Source: JAUUZT01 sp964654015 (GTDB lineage: Bacteria > Chloroflexota > Dehalococcoidia > GIF9 > AB-539-J10). Taken from it: a stretch of 50,510 nt of DNA. This document shows, one piece after another, positions 8,010 to 15,792 of this stretch; the stretch's first letter is position 1; each line of letters starts with the position of its first letter. Below the pieces are notes generated by a model. That model worked only from the letters and a program-made list of their open reading frames with translations, was not told the origin of the DNA and did not search any database. The position numbers and the translations under genes are program-made. The DNA lies in NCBI GenBank assembly GCA_964654015.1, contig CAZZHQ010000008.1, positions 1 through 50,510 on the forward strand. The letters are read 5' to 3'.

Positions 8010-8780
8010 GTGACTATAGATGAGGTATTCCCTAATTCAACGGTCAAGCAGGTGATTTTCCAAATCAGATTTCCTAATCTCTTCTATATTGAGAACAGGA
8101 TTGGTGACTTTCAGACCCGCATAATGACCGAGTTTCCTCAATCCAGTCTGGTAATCCGGAAGCAGTTCCTATTGGCAGATCTAGGCCCTAAAGTAAAACT
8201 GTCTGACCTGCCCGATGATCTTGATTCCAGTACCGAGCAAGCAAACAAAATATGGCAGTTCCGATCACCAAAAGGCTTCGAGTTGAACGTACTTACGAAC
8301 TCTCTAGATATAACGTCTTCTTACCACAAAACTTATAACCTGCCAGGCGCCGACAGATTTCGCGATATCATCGAGTTTGTACTGACTAAATTCTTTGAAG
8401 TCATGGCGCTGCCAATAGTAAATCGCATTGGCTTGCGCTACATCGATGAATGCCCAGTACCATCTAGAAAAGACTCGACCTTCAAGTCATACTACAATTC
8501 GGTATTTCCCCTCAAAAGGTTCCATTTGGCTGATGCCCGTGAAATGCGTTTTCAAACATTGGTAAAAAGAGGGGATTACTTCGTGCGCTATGTGGAGAGG
8601 TTCCAGACAACTCCCGCCGGAGACAAGCTCATTCTTGACTTCGATGCATTCGCAGAAAATATCGATATGTCAGCTTGTTTGGCTGTCACAGATGAACTCC
8701 ACACACAAATATCGGACGAATACGAAAAGACGATCAAGGAACCAGTATACAAGTACATGCGGCAGGCCAAACGCACCTGA
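8010..8780 (+). CDS. TIGR04255-family protein of unknown function
   Basis: The 256-aa protein fits the sporadically distributed TIGR04255 family, recognised by the opening VKQVIFQIRFPNL, a central FWQFRS-like element (here IWQFRSPKGFELNVL), a repeated pattern of helix then RIGLRYID (VNRIGLRYIDECPV), and an end dominated by LDFDAF and paired helices. No catalytic motif is evident. The start is GTG, with GGAG ten bases upstream. Two small unknown genes follow on the same strand with gaps of 21 and 8 bases, so the three look like one operon. The position between a toxin-antitoxin pair and a restriction locus suggests a defence-related job, which is inference only. Confidence 0.75.
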   Translation: MTIDEVFPNSTVKQVIFQIRFPNLFYIENRIGDFQTRIMTEFPQSSLVIRKQFLLADLGPKVKLSDLPDDLDSSTEQANKIWQFRSPKGFELNVLTNSLDITSSYHKTYNLPGADRFRDIIEFVLTKFFEVMALPIVNRIGLRYIDECPVPSRKDSTFKSYYNSVFPLKRFHLADAREMRFQTLVKRGDYFVRYVERFQTTPAGDKLILDFDAFAENIDMSACLAVTDELHTQISDEYEKTIKEPVYKYMRQAKRT

Positions 8781-8801
8781 ACAATCACGAAGGTATGAAC
8801 A

Positions 8802-9056
8802 ATGCATCCACGCCAAGATGATTATTCTTTTACAGGTCATCCGTATTCTGTACCATCCTCCACTGGTCAGCATGTGGAGAGTTGCAAGACTATCGTGTAC
8901 CCTTTTGACAAGTATGATATTGTCATGAGGTTAACCCAAAACAACGAGTTCGTGGACGTGATTGAAGTCAGAATCAGAAAGGATTTTCTCTCATATAAAC
9001 AGAAGATAGCCCGCAAAGGATTCCATGACGTCGAAGAGTTTTATCGTGATGAGTAG
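8802..9056 (+). CDS. small protein of unknown function, second gene of the TIGR04255 unit
   Basis: I do not recognise this 84-aa protein. It starts with a polar segment, followed by a predicted beta-rich middle (TIVYPFDKYDIVMRL and FVDVIEVRIRKDF) and a charged helical end (FHDVEEFYRDE). There is no signal peptide, membrane segment or cysteine cluster. The start ATG follows GAAGG. The gene lies 21 bases after the TIGR04255 gene and 8 bases before the next gene, so it is most likely co-translated with them. Coding status rests mainly on this tight packing. Confidence 0.6.
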   Translation: MHPRQDDYSFTGHPYSVPSSTGQHVESCKTIVYPFDKYDIVMRLTQNNEFVDVIEVRIRKDFLSYKQKIARKGFHDVEEFYRDE

Positions 9057-9064
9057 GTAGTTGC

Positions 9065-9691
9065 ATGTTCTATGCACTAACTGTGGACGATGCTTTGCGA
9101 TTCGGAGATGTTGTCGAGGGTTATATATCAACTGTTCCTACTATAGTTAAACCGACTCTCAACATAATAGATGCACAAGGCTACAAGATTGATGTACGCA
9201 TGCCTCGCTATTCAGTCATTCTGTCGCCATGTTGTTCTATACGTGAAGAAACCATTTCCCTTACCCCCCTAATTCCTGCTGCCCTAAACTTTTTCAAGAA
9301 CCCCTATTTCGCTGAAGACCTCACCATGATCAACCGGCCAATGGAGCCACAGCAAACTCTATCTCCCGACGGGTGGGAGAAACTTCCTCCCGAAGAAAAA
9401 CAAACCCGCCTTGCTGAAGGCTTCAACTATGCTTTCTTGCACTTCTTTGTGTATGAGCACCATGATTTGTTTCCATACTACGAACTTCGGGATGGGGCCA
9501 AAAACAACAACTACATAATCGATTTCAGGAGCACCTACAGGCTGAACTGTGGGCTGATACTCTCACCCACCAATGCGCCATTACAATCAAAATGCTTGCA
9601 ACTTTCCATTGAAACTCGCTCCGAGCTACGCGACAAGTTGGTTTACTACTACTCAAGGGTGCCCGAAGAAGACCAGGTACTTCAAGACTAG
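9065..9691 (+). CDS. protein of unknown function with a Cys-Cys motif, third gene of the TIGR04255 unit
   Basis: This 208-aa protein has no family I can name with confidence. The N-terminal third looks like a small beta barrel (DVVEGYISTVPTIVKP and DVRMPRYSVILSPCCSI). The CCS motif sits at the end of a predicted strand. The rest is helical and rich in aromatic residues (FNYAFLHFFVYEHHDLFPYYE). No membrane or signal segment is seen. The start follows a weak TAGGTAG, eight bases after the preceding stop. The gene completes a three-gene unit; an inverted repeat and a promoter for the restriction locus follow it. Confidence 0.65.
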   Translation: MFYALTVDDALRFGDVVEGYISTVPTIVKPTLNIIDAQGYKIDVRMPRYSVILSPCCSIREETISLTPLIPAALNFFKNPYFAEDLTMINRPMEPQQTLSPDGWEKLPPEEKQTRLAEGFNYAFLHFFVYEHHDLFPYYELRDGAKNNNYIIDFRSTYRLNCGLILSPTNAPLQSKCLQLSIETRSELRDKLVYYYSRVPEEDQVLQD

Positions 9692-9694
9692 CCA

Positions 9695-9769
9695 GTCTGC
9701 CTGATACCTTGCAGCACCAGCCATCGCATCGCCCTGTTCCACCAAAGCCAGGCAGACAAGTGGTATAAT
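9695..9769 (+). promoter_or_regulatory. inverted repeat and -10 box ahead of the mod gene
   Basis: GTCTGCCTG at 9695-9703 and CAGGCAGAC at 9749-9757 form a perfect 9-bp inverted repeat. Seven bases later a consensus TATAAT lies at 9764-9769, 18 bases before the mod ATG. No good -35 box is spaced for it. The repeat could be an operator controlling the restriction locus, or a stem ending the upstream operon. A GGGGGG run just before the ATG can serve as ribosome site. Confidence 0.4.
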
Positions 9770-9787
9770 ATACAATCAGGGGGGCGT

Positions 9788-11974
9788 ATGAAATTCACTG
9801 ACAATGAAATCCGTGATATCACTCGGCATCTTGAAGCGGGAAAGCCACTCCCGGACAAGTACCGTTTTCTCCTGTTTGAAGAAAAACGAGAGGTTGAGCT
9901 GGTATGGAACGGCAAGACCAATGAGGTCTCCAACGTTGTGCTACCCTTTCAGGTTATCGAACAGGTTGACGAGCCTCGCGCCGAGAAAGATACCAGGATG
10001 CAGCTTGCGCTTTTTGACATCGACAAGCGCGGCCGTCAGCTCAAAGGCTGGACCAACAAGCTCATCTGGGGCGACAACAAACTGATTCTGTCCAGCCTGA
10101 AAAACGGACCCCTCCGTGAGGAAATCGAAAAGGAGGGTGGCATCAATCTAATCTACATCGATCCCCCCTTTGACGTGGGTGCGGATTTCAGTATGGATAT
10201 TGAGATTGGTGATGATACGTTCACCAAGAAGCCCAACATCCTGGAAGAGATTGCCTACCGCGACACTTGGGGTAAAGGAGCGGATTCCTTCATCGCCATG
10301 ATTCACGAGCGGCTGGTGCTGATGCGTGATTTGCTCGCTAATGATGGTAGTATTTACGTGCATTGTGATTGGAGAGTGAATAGTCTCATTCGGCTGGTTT
10401 TAGATGAAGTATTTGGCAGCACTGGTTACGTCAGCGAGATAGTCTGGAAGAGCGGCGTCATCAAAGGCGCGAGGGGAAAATCAAAAAAATTTGGTAAGTT
10501 AGTGGACTATCTGTATCTGTATGCAAAATCTGAAAGCTATATATTTAACAACGTATACAAGCCGTATGACTTGGAAAGTAAGAATAATAAATTTGTCCAT
10601 AAAGACAAAGACGGAAGAATATACAGCAGGGACACGCCGCTAGGTGATTACAGCGAGGGAAAAATTAAGGAGTTCGAGCGACAAGGAAGAATATACGTAA
10701 CCAGTAATGGGGGGCGGCAACTCATCAGATATTTGGATGAAGTACCCGGATTAACCGTTGGGGAATTGTGGGATGACATTAACCCGATAAATCAAATAGC
10801 AAATGAACGATTAGACTACCCCACCCAAAAACCTGAAGCCCTCCTCAACCGTATCGTCAAAGCATCAAGCAACGAAGGCGACCTCGTCGCCGACTTCTTC
10901 TGCGGTTCCGGCACAACAGCCGCCGTCGCCGAAAAGCTGGGGCGCAAGTGGATTATGGCCGACCTGGGCAAATTCGCCATACACACCACCCGAAAGCGGA
11001 TGATCGGAGTACAGCGCCAGCTCAAAGCACAAGGCAAAGACTATCGCGCCTTTGAAATTCTCAACCTGGGCAAATACGAGCGCCAGCACTATATCGGCGT
11101 CAATCCCTCTTTACGAGAAGAAGAAAAACAGAAACAACTGGAGAAGAAAGAGAATGCCTTTCTGACTCTCATTCTTCACGCCTACCGCGCCGAACCAGTG
11201 AGCCAGTTAAACGCCTTCCACGGCAAAAAGGCCGGGCGACTGGTTGCGGTAGGTCCCGTGAACCTGCCCGTAACCAGGCTCTTTGTGGAGGAGATCATTC
11301 TCGAATGTCGAAAACACCACATCACCCGAGTCGATATCCTCGGTTTTGAATTTGAGATGGGGCTGTTCCCCAACATCCTTGACGAAGCAAAGAGCAAAGG
11401 CATAGACCTGGCCATGAAATACATCCCTGCCGAGGTCTTTGATAAGCGAGCGGTGGAGAAGAACCAGGTGGTATTCCACGATGTCTCTTATATTGAGATC
11501 AAGCCGCATATAAACAAGAACAGTGTAGCCATGGAATTAACCGACTTCTCCGTGTTCTATTCGCAAGATTCCATTGCCAACGCTGAAGCCAACCTGAAAG
11601 ATAGAGGCAGCAAGATCGTAGTGGAGCAGGGGCAAATTATCAAAGTCAGCCGTGATAAGGATGGCATCGTCTCCCGCGAAGTCCTCACCAGGAACTGGAC
11701 CGACTGGATCGATTACTGGTCAGTGGATTTCGATTTTGAGAGCAAACGGGAAATTATCCGGGTAAGAAGTGGGGACAGTGGCGAAACCGAAGAGCGCTGG
11801 ACAGGGGATTTTGTATTTGAAAATGAATGGCAGTCTTTTCGCACCAGGAAGAATCGGTCGCTGGAATTAAAGAGTGTGTATCACGAATGCGAGCCGGGAC
11901 AGCGCAAGATTGCCGTAAAAGTAGTGGATATCTTCGGAAATGATACAATGAAGATTATCGAGGTGAGGGTATGA
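9788..11974 (+). CDS. mod: type III-like site-specific DNA methyltransferase (Mod subunit)
   Basis: Mod methylates the recognition site and gives the Res subunit its specificity. The 728-aa protein has beta-class amino-methyltransferase order: DPPF (residues 125-128, motif IV) first, a variable target-recognition segment, then PTQKPEALLNRI (motif X) and DFFCGSGTT (residues 369-377, motif I). DPPF fits N6-adenine or N4-cytosine methylation. A long C-terminal part (about 440-728) of the kind seen with large Res partners ends GNDTMKIIEVRV. The TGA stop overlaps the next ATG by four bases. The central segment is far more AT-rich than its flanks, and a diverged copy of the gene's last codons lies before res; both are described separately. 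Confidence 0.92.
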   Translation: MKFTDNEIRDITRHLEAGKPLPDKYRFLLFEEKREVELVWNGKTNEVSNVVLPFQVIEQVDEPRAEKDTRMQLALFDIDKRGRQLKGWTNKLIWGDNKLILSSLKNGPLREEIEKEGGINLIYIDPPFDVGADFSMDIEIGDDTFTKKPNILEEIAYRDTWGKGADSFIAMIHERLVLMRDLLANDGSIYVHCDWRVNSLIRLVLDEVFGSTGYVSEIVWKSGVIKGARGKSKKFGKLVDYLYLYAKSESYIFNNVYKPYDLESKNNKFVHKDKDGRIYSRDTPLGDYSEGKIKEFERQGRIYVTSNGGRQLIRYLDEVPGLTVGELWDDINPINQIANERLDYPTQKPEALLNRIVKASSNEGDLVADFFCGSGTTAAVAEKLGRKWIMADLGKFAIHTTRKRMIGVQRQLKAQGKDYRAFEILNLGKYERQHYIGVNPSLREEEKQKQLEKKENAFLTLILHAYRAEPVSQLNAFHGKKAGRLVAVGPVNLPVTRLFVEEIILECRKHHITRVDILGFEFEMGLFPNILDEAKSKGIDLAMKYIPAEVFDKRAVEKNQVVFHDVSYIEIKPHINKNSVAMELTDFSVFYSQDSIANAEANLKDRGSKIVVEQGQIIKVSRDKDGIVSREVLTRNWTDWIDYWSVDFDFESKREIIRVRSGDSGETEERWTGDFVFENEWQSFRTRKNRSLELKSVYHECEPGQRKIAVKVVDIFGNDTMKIIEVRV
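10440..10812 (+). other. AT-rich mosaic segment inside mod (probable target-recognition domain)
   Basis: By count, bases 10501-10560 hold 18 G+C of 60 and 10561-10620 hold 20 of 60, whereas 10021-10080 and 10861-10920 each hold 36 of 60. The segment covers about residues 218-341, between the DPPF-side motifs and motif X, where beta-class methyltransferases carry target recognition. The simplest reading is exchange of this segment from another source. Confidence 0.6.
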
Positions 11975-14574
11975 ACAAGAACGCTAGTGTTTTTGTAGCA
12001 GGTTCCTGTTGGCTTAGAGCTGATTTCCATCTGCACACCCGCGCTGATGCAGAGTTTACCTATACCGATAATCCCAATTTTTTCTCAACAACCTGCATTC
12101 AGAAGCTGAGTGACGAGGATATTCGAGTAGGTATTGTCACAAATCACAATAAATTTGGTTCTGCTGAATTCAAAGATCTTCAAAGGAATGCATCGAAAAA
12201 GGAAATCTGGCTGTTGCCTGGGATTGAACTATCCCTGAAAGATGGTGCAAAAGGTATTCATGTATTGGTTGTTTTTAACTCGTCCTGGATTTCCAATAAT
12301 GAAGGAAAAGATTATATTAACCAATTTTTAGAGCAGGCTTTCGTGGGCCAATCTAACTACGATCACTCACCCTATCCCAACTGCCAATACGACCTGAGAG
12401 GGGCTGTGCAAGCGCTGGATACTTACGATAAGGACTACTTTATTGTTCTTGCTCACGTTGACGCAACAAATGGCCTTTTTAACGAACTTACGGGCAGGAA
12501 CCTTGAGCAGTTTGTGCGCTCAGAAGCCTTTAAAAAGAAAGTGTTGGGAATACAGAAAGCGGAGTCCCGTGAGAACCTGAAGAAATTGAGAGGAATGCTT
12601 GACGATCATTTACCCGCCCAGATCGAAGGCTCCGATCCAAAGTCAATAACCCACGTCGGAACACAAGGGAAGTCCTGCTATATCAAGCTGGGCGATTTTA
12701 ATTTTGAAGCCCTGAAATTTGCTCTTAAAGATCATCTCAACCGAGTAGCAAGAGAGAAACCGGTGTTAAATCATTCTTATGTTCGTTCCATACGGTATCA
12801 AGGCGGATTTCTCGATGGGGTCGAGCTGACGCTTACGCCTCATTTGAATACACTTATCGGTATCAGGGGCAGCGGAAAATCAGCCATCGTCGAGACACTG
12901 CGCTATGCACTGGGTATTCCTCTTGGCCTTAAGGCTGCGGATGTTATCTACAAAAAACGTTTGGTGGAATACGTGCTCGGTAGCGGCGGAAAAATGATCA
13001 TTGAAATATATGATCAGCACCAGAAGCAGTATCGTCTGGAACGTATTTATAACCAGAAAGCGGATATATACCAGGAAAATGAATTTCTACCAGAAGTGAC
13101 TATTGATGCCTTTTTACGGAAACCGCTTTACTTTGGTCAAAAAGATCTATCCAATACCGGAGAAGGGTTCGAAGAGGAGCTCATTAACAAATTGGTAGGC
13201 AACAGGCTAAACGATACACGGGAGTTGATCCGCCTGAAACAACAGGGGGTTGATAATGTAATTCGTGAATTATCCCGGCTTGGTGAATTAAAGGATAGAA
13301 AAGAAGAAATCGAATCGCAGAAAGCGGGTAAAATACTCAAATTGAAGGTATTTAAAGAATATGGACTTGAGGAGAAATTACAAAAACAGGTGCAATATAA
13401 TAAAGATGGTGTTGTCTTTAAGGAGATAACGGAGTATTTAACCCAAAAAGCGCATGAGCTAACGCAGGCAAGACAAGATTTCCAGCAGGGGCTTGGACAG
13501 TGGGAATCATATAAGTCAGAACAAAACGATGAGTTGGTGGAGGAATTTAAGCAAATCATTCGAAATATTTCCCGGCACTTAGACAAGATAGCTTCCTTTG
13601 AGGGATTGATACTGAATGAGAGCGATGGGATAAAAAAACTGAGAGAACAGTTTATTGAGCAACAAAATAGTCTAAAGGAAGAGTTTGCCAAAATACAGCG
13701 GGAGGTTTCCATACCTAGTTTACGAGCCGAAGATTTTGTGGAACTCAACAAATCGCTCAATATGTTGGACTTAAAGCTGAAAGAGATCGATAAAAACCTT
13801 AACAAACAAGATGTGCTAAAAAGTCGGTTGGATCAATATATCAATGAACTTAATAATTTGTACTTCCGAGAATATAAACTGATCAGAAAAGAGGTGGAAC
13901 GCGTCAATCAGCAGGCAACCTCTTTATCCGTGGACATCAATTATAAAGAGAACCGAAGAGCTTTTCAGAGTTTTTTAGATGATTATTTAAGGGGTTCCGG
14001 GTTAACTCAAAAAGACAAGACCGAACTGGTAAAAAATTTCAAGGACGGCATAGAGATTCATCGTGATCCGGATAAGCTTAGAGAATGTCTGAGTGAAACC
14101 AAACTAGCTTCTTTTCAAAAAGCGATGTGTGAAAACCTTGTGGAACTGCTTACCTGGCAGGTGCCTAACGAATACATTATTCGATATCGGAACAAAGAGC
14201 TGAAAGAACATTCTATCGGTCAACGCGCCTCGGCGTTAATCCTGTTTGTACTATCCCAAGACGAAAATGATTTGATCATTATAGACCAACCGGAAGACGA
14301 TCTGGATAGCCAAACAATCTATGAAGATGTAATTAAGCAGATACTTATCGTTAAGCCACAAATCCAATTTGTCTTTGCCACCCATAATCCGAATATCCCT
14401 GTATTAGGGGATGCAGAAAAGGTTGTGGCTTGTGAATTTCAGGAGACCCATATTGCGTTACTTCAGGGCAGTATCGATCAAAGAAATACCCAGGAGAAGA
14501 TTATTGGCATTATGGAGGGGGGATCTGATGCCTTCAAGAAACGAAAGGAGATATACGAGTTATGGAAGCCTTAG
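11971..14574 (+). CDS. TrlF-like PHP-domain ATPase
   Basis: The 867-aa protein joins an N-terminal PHP-type metal-dependent hydrolase domain to an SMC/RecF-like ATPase. The PHP part shows DFHLHT, TNHNKFG, LLPGIELS and LAHVD (about residues 15-160). The ATPase part has a Walker A GIRGSGKS at residues 297-304 and a long coiled-coil middle (about 420-680). A Walker B IIIDQPEDDLDS near residue 770 and an FATHNPNIPVLGDAE sensor region follow. This layout matches proteins annotated as TrlF family and recurs in restriction loci. Action on nucleic acid is likely; the reaction is unknown. It overlaps mod by four bases and the next gene by 13, so all are translated together. Confidence 0.85.
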   Translation: MNKNASVFVAGSCWLRADFHLHTRADAEFTYTDNPNFFSTTCIQKLSDEDIRVGIVTNHNKFGSAEFKDLQRNASKKEIWLLPGIELSLKDGAKGIHVLVVFNSSWISNNEGKDYINQFLEQAFVGQSNYDHSPYPNCQYDLRGAVQALDTYDKDYFIVLAHVDATNGLFNELTGRNLEQFVRSEAFKKKVLGIQKAESRENLKKLRGMLDDHLPAQIEGSDPKSITHVGTQGKSCYIKLGDFNFEALKFALKDHLNRVAREKPVLNHSYVRSIRYQGGFLDGVELTLTPHLNTLIGIRGSGKSAIVETLRYALGIPLGLKAADVIYKKRLVEYVLGSGGKMIIEIYDQHQKQYRLERIYNQKADIYQENEFLPEVTIDAFLRKPLYFGQKDLSNTGEGFEEELINKLVGNRLNDTRELIRLKQQGVDNVIRELSRLGELKDRKEEIESQKAGKILKLKVFKEYGLEEKLQKQVQYNKDGVVFKEITEYLTQKAHELTQARQDFQQGLGQWESYKSEQNDELVEEFKQIIRNISRHLDKIASFEGLILNESDGIKKLREQFIEQQNSLKEEFAKIQREVSIPSLRAEDFVELNKSLNMLDLKLKEIDKNLNKQDVLKSRLDQYINELNNLYFREYKLIRKEVERVNQQATSLSVDINYKENRRAFQSFLDDYLRGSGLTQKDKTELVKNFKDGIEIHRDPDKLRECLSETKLASFQKAMCENLVELLTWQVPNEYIIRYRNKELKEHSIGQRASALILFVLSQDENDLIIIDQPEDDLDSQTIYEDVIKQILIVKPQIQFVFATHNPNIPVLGDAEKVVACEFQETHIALLQGSIDQRNTQEKIIGIMEGGSDAFKKRKEIYELWKP

Positions 14575-15716
14575 AACTATTGGACCTTATCGACCGGGCG
14601 GAAGACAGCACGGTCCAGCTAAAACAGGATTTTAGAAATAGCACACAGCTTGCCTCGGAAATGGTGGCTTTTTCCAATACTCGTGGCGGTATAATTATTG
14701 TAGGCGTTTCAAAAGAAAAAGACATCATCGGGCTGTCTGATCCGGAAATTGAACGCGTCAATCAGTTAATATCCAATGCGAGCGATCAAAACGTTCGTCC
14801 ACCGATTTCACCAATCACCGAGATTGTAAAGATTGAAAACAAGAAACTTTTACTAATTTCTGTAGATGCGGGTATTAACAAACCTTATGCTACCAATGAG
14901 GGAATATATTGGACAAAAAAGGGTTCGGACAAACGTAAATTATCGCAAGAAGAACTACAGCGTCTCTTTCAGGATACAGGAAGAATTTATGCAGACGAAC
15001 AAATTATCAATGGGTCTACTTCCCGTGATATTGACCGCTCTTACTTCGAGGAATTCTATGAGCGGGAATATGAAGAGACTATAGACCAGGCAGGGCTACC
15101 GTTAGATAAATTATTGAGCAATCTGAAACTTTCCGGGGATAATGGTCTGAAGCTGGCAGGGTTGCTACTATTCGGGAAAAAACCACATGATTTTAAGCCT
15201 GCCTTCCAAATCAAGGCTGTCTCTTTTTACGGAAATGATCCGACCGATACACATTTCAAAGATAGCGAAGACTTAAAAGGCAAGTTGCTTAATCAGTACG
15301 AAAATGCTCTCGAATTTATACTCAGAAACTTACGAAAGATTCAAAATGGTGATAATTTCAACCAGGAGGGTAAGCCCGAGATTCCGAGAATCGTACTTGA
15401 GGAGTTATTGGTAAATGCTCTTGTCCATAGGGATTATTTCATCAACGCCCCTGTTAACCTGTTTGTTTTTGATGATAGATTGGAAATCACCAGCCCTGGC
15501 AAACTGCCTAATAACCTTACAGTGGAACATATAAAAAACGGTATTTCGGCCATTCGCAACCCCGTGATTACCTCTTTTGCTTCGCACATATTGCCTTATA
15601 GAGGCGTCGGCACCGGCATAAGGAGGTCTATCAAGAATTACCCGCATATTGAGTTTCAGAATGACATTGAATCAGAACGATTTAGAGTTATTATCAAGCG
15701 AACGATGTTAGATTGA
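14562..15716 (+). CDS. AlbA_2 (Schlafen-type) and HATPase_c_4 domain protein
   Basis: The 384-aa protein has an AlbA_2 domain at about residues 15-130 (AEDSTVQLKQDF, AFSNTRGGIIIVGVS, GIYWTKKGSDKR). A C-terminal GHKL-like ATP-binding region follows at about 275-365 (LEELLVNALVHRDYF, LEITSPGKLP and RGVGTGIRRSIK). Proteins with this pair are often annotated as RecG-like or transcriptional regulators, but the helicase motifs of RecG are absent. Its start lies inside the end of the TrlF-like gene. Nearly all defence-linked homologues I know of lack a defined activity. With the TrlF-like gene it forms a two-gene insert between mod and res. Confidence 0.83.
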   Translation: MEALELLDLIDRAEDSTVQLKQDFRNSTQLASEMVAFSNTRGGIIIVGVSKEKDIIGLSDPEIERVNQLISNASDQNVRPPISPITEIVKIENKKLLLISVDAGINKPYATNEGIYWTKKGSDKRKLSQEELQRLFQDTGRIYADEQIINGSTSRDIDRSYFEEFYEREYEETIDQAGLPLDKLLSNLKLSGDNGLKLAGLLLFGKKPHDFKPAFQIKAVSFYGNDPTDTHFKDSEDLKGKLLNQYENALEFILRNLRKIQNGDNFNQEGKPEIPRIVLEELLVNALVHRDYFINAPVNLFVFDDRLEITSPGKLPNNLTVEHIKNGISAIRNPVITSFASHILPYRGVGTGIRRSIKNYPHIEFQNDIESERFRVIIKRTMLD

Positions 15717-15726
15717 GCTTATTGAA

Positions 15727-15792
15727 ATAGTGTATATCTTCGGCAACGATACTATGAAAATCATTGAGGTAACCGTAGGGGGCAAGGTATAA
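15727..15792 (+). pseudogene. relict 3' end of a second mod gene
   Basis: Read in frame, this segment encodes IVYIFGNDTMKIIEVTVGGKV and a TAA that overlaps the res ATG by one base (TAATG). The end of the intact mod encodes VVDIFGNDTMKIIEVRV. Over 51 aligned bases about 40 match, and most differences fall at third codon positions. It is therefore not a recent direct repeat but the tail of a diverged mod allele. No start codon or ribosome site serves it. It implies that res was once translationally coupled to its own mod. Confidence 0.75.

Noticed and set aside
7736..8047. 103-codon minus-strand open frame before the TIGR04255 gene
   Set aside because: No ribosome site, no recognisable domain, and it runs into the start of the real gene on the other strand.
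13137..13805. 222-codon minus-strand open frame
   Set aside because: It is the antisense of the coiled-coil part of the TrlF-like gene; its Ser, Phe and Leu excess is what antisense of Glu- and Lys-rich coding gives.
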